Positions 1 through 6,810 of a stretch of DNA of 9,512 nt are shown in pieces. The notes below the pieces were generated by a model. The model worked only from the letters and a program-made list of their open reading frames with translations. It was not told where the DNA came from and ran no database searches. The position numbers and the translations under genes are program-made. Positions within the stretch are counted from its first letter, which is position 1, and each line of letters begins with the position of its first letter. The DNA comes from Candidatus Nanosynbacter colneyensis (GTDB lineage Bacteria > Patescibacteriota > Saccharimonadia > Saccharimonadales > Saccharimonadaceae), in contig JANDWE010000074.1 in assembly GCA_024330325.1 (NCBI GenBank), positions 1 through 9,512 on the forward strand, read 5' to 3'.

Positions 1-600
<600 letters not shown>

Positions 601-601
601 G

Positions 602-3600
602 ATGGCAAATTCTGCATTTAACGCAACGGGCATCAGCGATTTTGACGCGGTTCGTTTGGCGGTAGCTAGCCCAGAAGATATTCTGAAATGGAGCTACGGC
701 GAAGTTTTGAAGCCAGAAACAATTAACTATCGCACACAAAAGCCAGAACGCGACGGATTGTTCTGTGAGCGAATCTTTGGTCCAGTTAAGGATATTAATC
801 CACACGACTCAAAGCTTAAGGGTGTACGTTCACGCGAAGCTGCTGTCGATAAGAATGGCGAATTAGTCACTAAGTCAATCGTTCGTCGTGAGCGAATGGG
901 CCACATTCAATTGGCAGTGCCAGTTGCGCACATTTGGTTTATGCGCGGCACTCCAAGCGCAATGAGCCAGCTGCTTGGTATGACGGTTCGTAATATTGAG
1001 AAAATCGTTTACTTTGCAACTTACGTTATCTTAAATGTTGACGAAGCGACTCGCGATCAATATTTGGCAGATTTGGAAGCGGAAACTGATTTGGCTCGTA
1101 AGGCTATCAAAATCCGCTACGAAAAAATGGCTGAAGAAGATGGCGCTGACGTTAAGCAATTAGCTAAAGAGCAGAGCCGTGAAGTTGAGGAATTGGAAGA
1201 ATCTTACGTTGGTAAGAAATCTCAATTGGAGAGCTTGAATTTCGGCGCTTTGATCTCAGAGAGCGAATATCGCAACTTGCCAGAAGAATATGACGAATTG
1301 ATCGAAGTTGGCATGGGTGCTAGCGCGGTCAAAGAACTTTTGGACAAGATTGAGTTGCCAAAGCTCATTGCCGAATTGACTGAAGAAGTTGAAACTGCAA
1401 AAGGTCAGCGACAGAAAAAGTTGCTAAAGCGCTTGAAGATGCTCGAAAGTATGGAATCTGCTGGCATTAAGCCGTCCAGCTTGTGCATGACGGTTCTACC
1501 AGTTATTCCTCCAGATCTTCGTCCAATGGTGGCGTTGTCTGGTGGTCGATTTGCGACATCTGATTTGAATGATTTGTATCGCCGAATTATCAACCGAAAC
1601 AACCGCTTGAAGAAGTTGATTGAGCTTAACGCACCAGAAGTTATTCAGCGCAATGAAAAGCGCATGCTTCAGGAAGCTGTTGACGCTTTGATTGACAACT
1701 CAGCATCACGCGGTCGCGCAGTCAGCTCGACTGGTGGTCGCCGCAGCTTGAAGAGCTTGAGCGATATGCTAAAAGGTAAGCAAGGTCGCTTCCGTCAGAA
1801 CCTTCTTGGTAAGCGTGTTGACTATTCTGGTCGCTCGGTTATCGTGGTTGGTCCAAAATTGAAGATTAACCAATGTGGTTTGCCAAAGCAAATGGCGCTG
1901 GAATTGTTCAAGCCGTTCGTGATTAGCTGGTTAATTAAGAACGAATTTGCGCACAATATTCGCTCGGCTTCACGTCTAATTGAAGCTGGCGAAGCGGTAG
2001 TTTGGGACGCGCTGGATTCAGCAATTGAAGGCAAGTACGTGTTGCTTAACCGCGCACCAAGTTTGCACCGTTTGTCAATTCAAGCCTTCCAGCCGGTTTT
2101 GGTTGAAGGAAAAGCTATTCAATTGCACCCGCTAGTTTGTGCTGGATTTAACGCCGACTTCGACGGTGACCAGATGGCTGTTCACTTGCCGCTATCAAAA
2201 GAAGCTCAGGCCGAAGCTCGCGAATTGATGAGCGCAACTGCCAACTTGTTGAAGCCTGCCGATGGTGCGCCAGTGCTGCACATTTCGCAGGACATCGTGC
2301 TTGGTAACTATTACTTGACTTACGACAAGCCACAAGCTCAGACTGATAAGGTTAAAACTTACAGCTCTGTTTACGAAGCAGAAATGGCGTATGACAATGG
2401 CGTAATTCACTTGCAAACCCCAATTCGTATCTTTGCGAAAGGTAAAATGCGTGAAACAACTTTGGGTCGTGTCTTCTTCAATGAGATTCTGCCTGAAGAT
2501 TTCCCATACGATAACAATGTCCAGACCAAGAAGCAGCTTAAGAAGGTGTTGGCGCAAATCTTTAACAAGTACGGCGCCGAGGAAACCGCTAAGATTGCAG
2601 ACCGCATGAAGGGTCAAGCTTTCCGCTTTGCTACGGTTGCGGCTGTGTCGACTGGTATGACCGACTACGTCCACTTCGAAGAAATCCCTCAGTTTGTGGC
2701 TGAAGGTGACGCTAAGGCGGCTTTGATTTCTGAGCAATTCGACCAAGGTTTGATTACTGAGGAAGAGCGATACAACTTGACGGTTAGTGCATGGCGAAAC
2801 GTCGACAATAAGATTACAGCATTCCTGAAAGATCAATTGGCACACATGGACACCAGTATTTCTATGATGGTCAACTCTGGTGCTCGTGGTGATATTTCCA
2901 ACGTGAAGTTGGCGAGCGCGATGATTGGTGTTCAGATGGACGCAACCAACCATGAGATTGAGCTTCCAATCCGCAGCTCTTACACGGGCGGTTTGTCTAG
3001 CCTTGAGGCCTTTATCGCAACCCGTGGTGCACGTAAGGGTCTTATTGACACGGCGCTTAAGACTGCCGACTCAGGTTACTTGACTCGTCGTTTGGTAGAC
3101 GTTGCACAAGATGTCTTCACCGTTGAAGATACTGATGGCGACGATGAAGGTTACGCAATTTACCGATCAGAAACCGAAGAGACAATGATCGACTTCTCAA
3201 ACCGTTTAGCTGGTCGTTATGCCGCTGAAACAATTCCAGGTCACGTCAATAAGAACGAATTGATCACGCGTGAAATCGCAGATTCAATTGATGACGACGA
3301 AAGCATTGAAAGCGTTAAGATTCAGTCTGTATTATCAACAAATAACCTTAACGGTATTCCACAGCGAAGTTACGGTATTGATATGTCGACTGGTAAATTG
3401 GTTGGCAATCATCAGCCAGTCGGTGTTATCGCCGCTCAGTCAGTTGGTGAGCCGGGTACTCAGTTGACGCTTCGTACCTTCCACAACTCTGGTGTTGCTG
3501 GTGGTGACATTACCCAAGGTCTTCCTCGTGTTGAAGAATTGTTTGAAGCGCGCACGCCAAAGGGTCAAGCATTCATTACGGAAGTTGCTGGTTTGGTTGA

Positions 3601-4435
3601 CGTTTGGGAAGATGGAAAGAAGTACATCGTTCAAATTACACCAGAATCTGGCAAGGTTGAGCGTTTGCCATTGGAGGGCCGAACTGTTGTGGTCAAGGCT
3701 GGCTCAAGCGTTAAGGCTGGCGATGTCTTGGCAACTGGCGAGAGCGACACTCGACCTTTGATCGCGCCATTTGATGGTGTGATTGAGTCGGCTGAGGATA
3801 CTTTGGTGATCGCAGCAGAGGCTGCTTCGCCAACTCGCTACGAAATTCCAGGCAATATGCAGTTGGTCGTTAAGGCAAACGATATTGTCGAAGCTGGTGA
3901 TCGATTGACAGCTGGATCATTGAACTTGCATGATTTGATGCGACTTAAGGGTGTTGAGGCAACTCAACGCTACATCATCAACGAAGTTCTGCGAATTTAC
4001 GCCGCTCAGGGTCAGGACGTGGCTGACAAGCACTTGGAGATTATTGTTCGCCAAATGTTTAGCCGCGTGCAAATCGAAGATGCTGGTGATAGCGAATTTG
4101 TGACTGGTGACATCGTTTCTAAGGCCGCTGTAGTCAATGCGAATAAGCAATTGGCTGCTGAAGGCAAGAACTTGATTAGCTACACGCAATTGCTACTCGG
4201 TATCACGAAGGTGTCAATCTGGAGCGACTCATGGCTATCAGCCGCATCCTTCCAGGATACTACTCGCGTCTTGATTAACGCTGCTGTATCTGGTCGAGCC
4301 GACCACTTGCACGGTTTGAAGGAAAACGTCATCATCGGCCGCAAGATTCCAGTAGGAACTGGCGCTGTCGAAGAAGATGAAGAATTCGAAACACCGAGCG
4401 AAGACGAATTCGTCGAAGAGGAAGTTGCTGCTTAA
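602..4435 (+). CDS. rpoC: RNA polymerase beta' subunit, complete, lacking both zinc sites
   Basis: Full-length beta' subunit (1277 aa), the catalytic large subunit of RNA polymerase. The ATG has an ideal AAAGGAGG 9 nt upstream. In order: N-terminal clamp (1-130); a coiled-coil-rich segment (about 140-300); the sigma-binding coiled coil with [17 protein letters not shown] (about 318-365); [20 protein letters not shown] (about 391-410); the active-site loop [12 protein letters not shown] with metal-binding D519, D521 and D523; the F-loop and bridge helix (759-840, [20 protein letters not shown]); the trigger-loop region with [13 protein letters not shown]; barrel-sandwich repeats; and the conserved end [17 protein letters not shown]. 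No large E. coli-type SI3 insertion is seen. The four cysteines of zinc site 1 are replaced by P67, D69, V82 and N85. Those of zinc site 2 are replaced by T844, T913, P920 and S923. Other family cysteines (C55, the QCGLP Cys, the LVCAG Cys) remain. The protein ends in a 21-residue acidic tail. Confidence 0.99.
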   Translation: MANSAFNATGISDFDAVRLAVASPEDILKWSYGEVLKPETINYRTQKPERDGLFCERIFGPVKDINPHDSKLKGVRSREAAVDKNGELVTKSIVRRERMGHIQLAVPVAHIWFMRGTPSAMSQLLGMTVRNIEKIVYFATYVILNVDEATRDQYLADLEAETDLARKAIKIRYEKMAEEDGADVKQLAKEQSREVEELEESYVGKKSQLESLNFGALISESEYRNLPEEYDELIEVGMGASAVKELLDKIELPKLIAELTEEVETAKGQRQKKLLKRLKMLESMESAGIKPSSLCMTVLPVIPPDLRPMVALSGGRFATSDLNDLYRRIINRNNRLKKLIELNAPEVIQRNEKRMLQEAVDALIDNSASRGRAVSSTGGRRSLKSLSDMLKGKQGRFRQNLLGKRVDYSGRSVIVVGPKLKINQCGLPKQMALELFKPFVISWLIKNEFAHNIRSASRLIEAGEAVVWDALDSAIEGKYVLLNRAPSLHRLSIQAFQPVLVEGKAIQLHPLVCAGFNADFDGDQMAVHLPLSKEAQAEARELMSATANLLKPADGAPVLHISQDIVLGNYYLTYDKPQAQTDKVKTYSSVYEAEMAYDNGVIHLQTPIRIFAKGKMRETTLGRVFFNEILPEDFPYDNNVQTKKQLKKVLAQIFNKYGAEETAKIADRMKGQAFRFATVAAVSTGMTDYVHFEEIPQFVAEGDAKAALISEQFDQGLITEEERYNLTVSAWRNVDNKITAFLKDQLAHMDTSISMMVNSGARGDISNVKLASAMIGVQMDATNHEIELPIRSSYTGGLSSLEAFIATRGARKGLIDTALKTADSGYLTRRLVDVAQDVFTVEDTDGDDEGYAIYRSETEETMIDFSNRLAGRYAAETIPGHVNKNELITREIADSIDDDESIESVKIQSVLSTNNLNGIPQRSYGIDMSTGKLVGNHQPVGVIAAQSVGEPGTQLTLRTFHNSGVAGGDITQGLPRVEELFEARTPKGQAFITEVAGLVDVWEDGKKYIVQITPESGKVERLPLEGRTVVVKAGSSVKAGDVLATGESDTRPLIAPFDGVIESAEDTLVIAAEAASPTRYEIPGNMQLVVKANDIVEAGDRLTAGSLNLHDLMRLKGVEATQRYIINEVLRIYAAQGQDVADKHLEIIVRQMFSRVQIEDAGDSEFVTGDIVSKAAVVNANKQLAAEGKNLISYTQLLLGITKVSIWSDSWLSAASFQDTTRVLINAAVSGRADHLHGLKENVIIGRKIPVGTGAVEEDEEFETPSEDEFVEEEVAA

Positions 4436-4456
4436 TAAGTAGGCTTCGTAACTACA

Positions 4457-4485
4457 GAAACCGCCTCAATTCCGGGGCGGTTTTC
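4457..4485 (+). terminator. Rho-independent terminator of rpoBC
   Basis: The inverted repeat AAACCGCCTC / GGGGCGGTTT (4458-4467 and 4474-4483, one G-U pair) forms a 10-bp stem with a 6-nt loop, followed by a short T run. It begins 22 nt after the rpoC stop and should end the rpoBC transcript. Confidence 0.88.
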
Positions 4486-4487
4486 TA

Positions 4488-4516
4488 TTGATTATTTACA
4501 AGAAAGGTTGTATAAT
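4488..4516 (+). promoter_or_regulatory. Sigma70-type promoter for the hydrolase-like gene
   Basis: A perfect -10 box TATAAT (4511-4516) is preceded by TTGATT (4488-4493, four of six matches to TTGACA) with a 17-nt spacer. It starts a few bases after the rpoC terminator. Transcription would begin near 4523, giving a leader of about 55 nt to the GTG start. Confidence 0.75.
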
Positions 4517-4577
4517 ACGCGTACACTAAATGAAGGTGAAATGTTCAGTTTGATTGTTAAGAAATGGAGACTCGATT

Positions 4578-5543
4578 GTGAGCGAACTATTTATAGCCAA
4601 GACTATGCCTGAAAAGGATTGGAGTCAAGTGTCAAAGCCAAATGGTTGGAATAATGTCGCTTGCGGGCGAATCATAACAGATAACAATTTGGGAGTTTAT
4701 GTAGCCGATGCTCGTCAAGGAGATGCTAACGGGAAAGCTACGATAATCTTGCCTCAGTGGTCTGATGGCACGCTACATAATCCATTGTCTCAGGAGCGGG
4801 CAAAAGCCACCGCAGCTATAGAAGGCGGTGTGGTGATATATGTAGATAACCCAGGTGTTGAACTTGATTCACCGGAGATGACTAAGGATATTAAGCAAGC
4901 ACTTCTGTCGGGGGATTTTAAGCCTGGTGCCATAAAACAGTGGGATGCTATTGCTCAAGGATTGGATTATGCTGGTCTGGATTTTGATTCGGTTAGTCGT
5001 GTCCTGGGAGCTTCGCTTGGTGCTCATGTTGCGTCGGCTATTGTGCATACCGCACCGGAAGAAGTCCATCTGGAGCGGATGGACTTATGGGAGACGGCTG
5101 GTCTTAAGAAAGAGAATAATTTTTTACAGTTTGCTGCCAATTTTATGATGCACGGCGGTGACGGGTACGCGGATATATTGAAAGATAATCCCGAATGGGT
5201 TGCTTATCTAAGAGACACTAATGGCGCAAAGGAATTGGCTAAGATTGCGATTCGTCGAACGGCTGGACTGTTTTATTATCCGTGGGCTATTAATCGTCAT
5301 GATATCGAAAATACGATTATTGAGGCTAAGAATAGAAAAAACCCAGCAATTGACGGAGATACCGCTTTAACTATCTTAAACGGCACAGAAAGTAAAGTCA
5401 GCCCAAGCGAATTAAATAATCGCTTAGCAACGCAACTAGCGCTGAACGGATTTCGTCGAGTTGTCAGACTGGAATCTGAAGGCGGCGTGCATGTATCGCA
5501 GGATAATATCGGATGGTGGACTGAGGCGGAGCTTTTACTTTAA
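4578..5543 (+). CDS. Alpha/beta-hydrolase-fold protein of unknown substrate
   Basis: Predicted 321-aa soluble protein; no signal peptide or membrane segment is evident. The sequence fits an alpha/beta hydrolase. A strand is followed by VDNPG (about residues 90-100), then a nucleophile elbow G-A-S-L-G with Ser146. A likely acid is Glu271 in LNGTESKVSP and a likely catalytic His is His305 in GGVHVSQDN, in the expected order. Substrate and pathway cannot be read from sequence; esterase, peptidase or thioesterase activity are all possible. GTG 4578 is chosen because GGAG (4566-4569) lies 8 nt upstream. A TTG at 4554 would add 8 residues but has no good Shine-Dalgarno; an ATG at 4605 would remove the first strand. 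Codon use is less biased than in the rpo and rps genes, suggesting lower expression. It has its own promoter and separates rpoBC from rpsLG. Confidence 0.85.
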   Translation: MSELFIAKTMPEKDWSQVSKPNGWNNVACGRIITDNNLGVYVADARQGDANGKATIILPQWSDGTLHNPLSQERAKATAAIEGGVVIYVDNPGVELDSPEMTKDIKQALLSGDFKPGAIKQWDAIAQGLDYAGLDFDSVSRVLGASLGAHVASAIVHTAPEEVHLERMDLWETAGLKKENNFLQFAANFMMHGGDGYADILKDNPEWVAYLRDTNGAKELAKIAIRRTAGLFYYPWAINRHDIENTIIEAKNRKNPAIDGDTALTILNGTESKVSPSELNNRLATQLALNGFRRVVRLESEGGVHVSQDNIGWWTEAELLL

Positions 5544-5544
5544 A

Positions 5545-5576
5545 TTGATTTTTTATAGGGAAAAAAGTTATATAAT
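5545..5576 (+). promoter_or_regulatory. Possible promoter upstream of the MazG-like gene
   Basis: A perfect -10 box TATAAT lies at 5571-5576. The best -35 match is TTGATT (5545-5550), but the spacer would be 20 nt, longer than optimal, so the -35 is doubtful. No terminator is visible after the hydrolase gene, so read-through from upstream is also possible. Confidence 0.45.
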
Positions 5577-5596
5577 AATTGATGACTTAGTTCAAT

Positions 5597-5713
5597 ATGG
5601 AGAACTTGGTACTTCTCCTAAATGGTGCGGTAAGGATAGGTTTGGGATATGATAATACGTATGACGAATATACGCCGCTCATAAATGCCGTAAGCAACGT
5701 AATAAACAATTAA
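5597..5713 (+). CDS. Possible 38-aa small protein or leader peptide
   Basis: An ATG-started 38-codon ORF lies between the promoter-like site at 5571 and the MazG-like gene and ends with TAA at 5711-5713, where the Shine-Dalgarno of the next gene begins. It reads MENLVLLLNGAVRIG at the start and YDEYTPLINAVSNVINN at the end. No domain is recognised. It has no clear Shine-Dalgarno; the expected transcript start (about 5583) would put the ATG only about 14 nt in. A small inverted repeat (GGAGAA 5599-5604 with TTCTCC 5613-5618, 8-nt loop) overlaps its first codons. It could be a leader peptide coupled to the downstream gene, a small protein, or chance. Confidence 0.25.
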   Translation: MENLVLLLNGAVRIGLGYDNTYDEYTPLINAVSNVINN

Positions 5714-5723
5714 AGGAGGTTTT

Positions 5724-6035
5724 ATGCCAGTATATAACAAACTTGTCCGCGATAAAATTTTGGAAATCATTAAGACTAACGGGCAAAAGCCAACTCACAA
5801 AATACTTACAGCAGAAGAATATGCCGTGGAGCTTACAAAAAAGCTAGTCGAAGAAGTTGAGGAATATAAAAAAGATAAAAATACTGATGAGCTTGCCGAT
5901 ATCATGGAAGTAGTCTATGCTCTCGCAAGCCTGCATAACTGTACCGCGGAAGAATTAGAAAAAATTCGCGCAGAAAAAGCAGAAAAACGCGGCGGCTTTG
6001 AAAAGAGAATATTTCTAATGGAGGTGGCGGATTAG
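5724..6035 (+). CDS. MazG-like NTP pyrophosphohydrolase
   Basis: A 103-aa all-alpha protein resembling the small MazG-superfamily house-cleaning pyrophosphatases, often annotated as phosphoribosyl-ATP pyrophosphohydrolase-like. The family start YNKLVRDKILEII (residues 4-16) is clear. The metal-binding signature is present as E43/E44 and E47 in LVEEVEEY, then E56 and D59 in DELADIMEVVYAL. The end EKAEKRGGFEKRIFL is also typical, and the length matches the family. It probably hydrolyses non-canonical or excess nucleoside triphosphates to monophosphate and pyrophosphate in the cytoplasm; a histidine-pathway role is not supported because no his genes are nearby. The start is well set: AAAGGAGGT (5712-5720) precedes the ATG, though the 4-nt gap after AGGAGG is short. 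It stops with TAG. Confidence 0.88.
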   Translation: MPVYNKLVRDKILEIIKTNGQKPTHKILTAEEYAVELTKKLVEEVEEYKKDKNTDELADIMEVVYALASLHNCTAEELEKIRAEKAEKRGGFEKRIFLMEVAD

Positions 6036-6042
6036 GGCAAGT

Positions 6043-6117
6043 ATGTGCGACAAGCTATGTCTATTTTGTGCAAGGAATTCATCCCTGACAATGAGTATCC
6101 TGTTTTTGTATAAATAA
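6043..6117 (+). CDS. Very short Cys-rich ORF (24 aa), doubtful
   Basis: A 24-codon ORF begins 8 nt after the MazG-like stop, with an AGGG (6034-6037) 5 nt upstream of its ATG. Its start reads MCDKLCLFCAR, giving three cysteines as C-x3-C-x2-C. A promoter candidate (6085-6114) lies within its second half, which argues that it may simply be intergenic sequence. No family is recognised. Confidence 0.12.
   Translation: MCDKLCLFCARNSSLTMSILFLYK
6085..6114 (+). promoter_or_regulatory. Sigma70-type promoter candidate, distal to rpsL
   Basis: CTGACA (6085-6090, five of six to TTGACA) and TATAAA (6109-6114, five of six to TATAAT) are separated by 18 nt. By consensus match this is as good as the other promoters in the window. 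It would produce a longer rpsL transcript starting near 6121, through the inverted repeats at 6178-6203. Confidence 0.55.
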
Positions 6118-6139
6118 GTTGCGTAACTCAAAGGACTCT

Positions 6140-6178
6140 ATGTTGCTCATCTACTTTTTTTCTGGATTGGCTTCTTAA
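6140..6178 (+). CDS. Possible 12-codon leader peptide
   Basis: An ATG-started ORF encoding MLLIYFFSGLAS ends in TAA. AAAGGA (6130-6135) lies 4 nt upstream of the ATG, and the ORF sits about 20 nt downstream of the predicted start of the 6085-6114 promoter. Short inverted repeats begin at the last base of its stop codon. The arrangement resembles a leader peptide, but such a short ORF can occur by chance. Confidence 0.18.
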   Translation: MLLIYFFSGLAS

Positions 6179-6203
6179 GTCTGATCCTTTAGACTCTGAG
6201 TCT
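6178..6203. repeat. Nested short inverted repeats upstream of the rpsL promoter
   Basis: AGTCT (6178-6182) can pair with AGACT (6191-6195, 8-nt loop). AGACTC (6191-6196) is also a near-perfect mirror of GAGTCT (6198-6203) around a single T. The two pairings are mutually exclusive in RNA. In DNA the second repeat is a compact 13-bp dyad ending 10 nt before the proximal -35, so it could be an operator. No T run follows, so it is not an intrinsic terminator. Confidence 0.4.
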
Positions 6204-6213
6204 GGACAGTGAT

Positions 6214-6241
6214 TTTACTTTTACGAAATCTGTGCTAGAAT
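6214..6241 (+). promoter_or_regulatory. Proximal promoter of rpsL-rpsG, extended -10
   Basis: TAGAAT (6236-6241) is preceded by TG at 6233-6234, giving the extended -10 pattern TGnTAGAAT. TTTACT (6214-6219) is a moderate -35 (four of six) with a 16-nt spacer. Transcription would start near 6248, leaving a leader of about 147 nt before rpsL. Confidence 0.6.
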
Positions 6242-6247
6242 AGATAT

Positions 6248-6394
6248 AGAGTTTCCTCTTTTCGGAGTGCGCGGTGGTTTGAATGTGTACAGACTGCAAT
6301 CTCGGCGGAAAAGGTATAGACACGGAGAGGAGTTGCTGAATCCAAACCGTAAGGCGAATTGCCATAATTAGTAAATCAACCAAGGAGAAATTGG
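6248..6394 (+). promoter_or_regulatory. Long rpsL 5' leader, candidate structured regulator
   Basis: About 147 nt lie between the proximal promoter and the rpsL start, long for this compact region. Visible pairings include GGTTTG (6276-6281) with CAAACC (6343-6348), TCCTCT (6254-6259) with AGAGGA (6326-6331), and a small GGC/GCC hairpin (6353-6363). The first two cross, so they are alternatives or a pseudoknot. rpsL and rpsG are only 2 nt apart, leaving no room for the E. coli-type S7 site between them, so any autoregulation would have to act elsewhere, for example here. No known riboswitch family is recognised. Confidence 0.35.
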
Positions 6395-6416
6395 ATGCCA
6401 ACAATCAACCAATTGG
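6380..6416 (+). promoter_or_regulatory. rpsL: rpsL ribosome-binding site with two competing small hairpins
   Basis: The Shine-Dalgarno AAGGAG (6382-6387) lies 7 nt before the ATG at 6395. TTGG (6391-6394) can pair back to CCAA (6380-6383), putting most of the Shine-Dalgarno in the loop. The overlapping AATTGG (6389-6394) can instead pair forward to CCAATT (6409-6414), putting the start codon in the loop. A 10-nt direct repeat AATCAACCAA (6374-6383 and 6403-6412) underlies this. Confidence 0.35.
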
Positions 6417-6808
6417 TGCGCAAACCGCGCCAAACGGCTAAGAAAAAGTCCAAGTCGCCAGCACTAGGTCGTATTCATAACGCCCTAAAAACACGTTATT
6501 ACGACCAGAACGCACCGCTTAAGCGTGGTGTTTGTGTGCGTGTGACGACTAAGACGCCAAAGAAACCAAACTCAGCTTTGCGTAAAGTTGCTCGTGTTAA
6601 ATTGAACAACGGCTATGAAGTTTGGGCGTACATCGGTGGTGAAGGTCACAACTTGCAGGAACACGCTGTGGTCTTGATCCGCGGTGGTCGTGTGCCTGAC
6701 CTTCCGGGTGTGCGTTATCACATCGTACGCGGTGCACTTGACCTTCAAGGTGTCAATAACCGTAAGAAGGGCCGCTCTAAGTACGGTACAAAGAAAGGGG
6801 ATAAATAA
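6395..6808 (+). CDS. rpsL: Small ribosomal subunit protein S12 (uS12)
   Basis: Ribosomal protein S12, 137 aa, part of the 30S decoding centre. Family landmarks are [58 protein letters not shown] and [12 protein letters not shown], ending RSKYGTKK. An insertion around residues 24-42 makes it longer than E. coli S12 (124 aa) and close to the Bacillus length. Decoding-centre Lys56 (E. coli K43 counting Met) is kept. The second classic position, E. coli K88, is Pro101 (CCT, 6695-6697) in [10 protein letters not shown]. The neighbouring Asp102, the RimO methylthiolation site in E. coli, is kept. The ATG has AAGGAG 7 nt upstream and the start matches the family. It is followed after 2 nt by rpsG, the usual str operon order. 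Confidence 0.99.
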   Translation: MPTINQLVRKPRQTAKKKSKSPALGRIHNALKTRYYDQNAPLKRGVCVRVTTKTPKKPNSALRKVARVKLNNGYEVWAYIGGEGHNLQEHAVVLIRGGRVPDLPGVRYHIVRGALDLQGVNNRKKGRSKYGTKKGDK

Positions 6809-6810
6809 TC

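Larger units (their letters stand above)
6036..6394 (+). other. 359-nt gene-poor region between the MazG-like gene and rpsL
   Basis: No recognisable protein or RNA family is seen here. The stretch contains two promoter candidates (6085-6114 and 6214-6241), two very short ORFs (6043-6117 and 6140-6178), nested small inverted repeats (6178-6203) and the rpsL leader. No convincing terminator follows the MazG-like gene, so its transcript may run into this region. Confidence 0.6.

Noticed and set aside
2195..2953. A 252-codon open frame on the - strand inside rpoC
   Set aside because: It lies wholly opposite highly conserved rpoC codons, shows no recognisable motif, and arises from codon bias of the opposite strand.
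4554..4577. TTG at 4554 as start of the hydrolase gene
   Set aside because: GTG 4578 has GGAG 8 nt upstream, whereas the TTG directly follows the stop of a mini-ORF and lacks a good Shine-Dalgarno.
5549..5566. T6 / A6 inverted repeat after the hydrolase gene as a terminator
   Set aside because: The stem is only A-T pairs and is followed by no T run, so it is not a credible intrinsic terminator.
6189..6404. A 71-codon - strand frame across the rpsL leader and start
   Set aside because: It overlaps the rpsL promoter, leader and start codon and has no convincing start signal or family motif.
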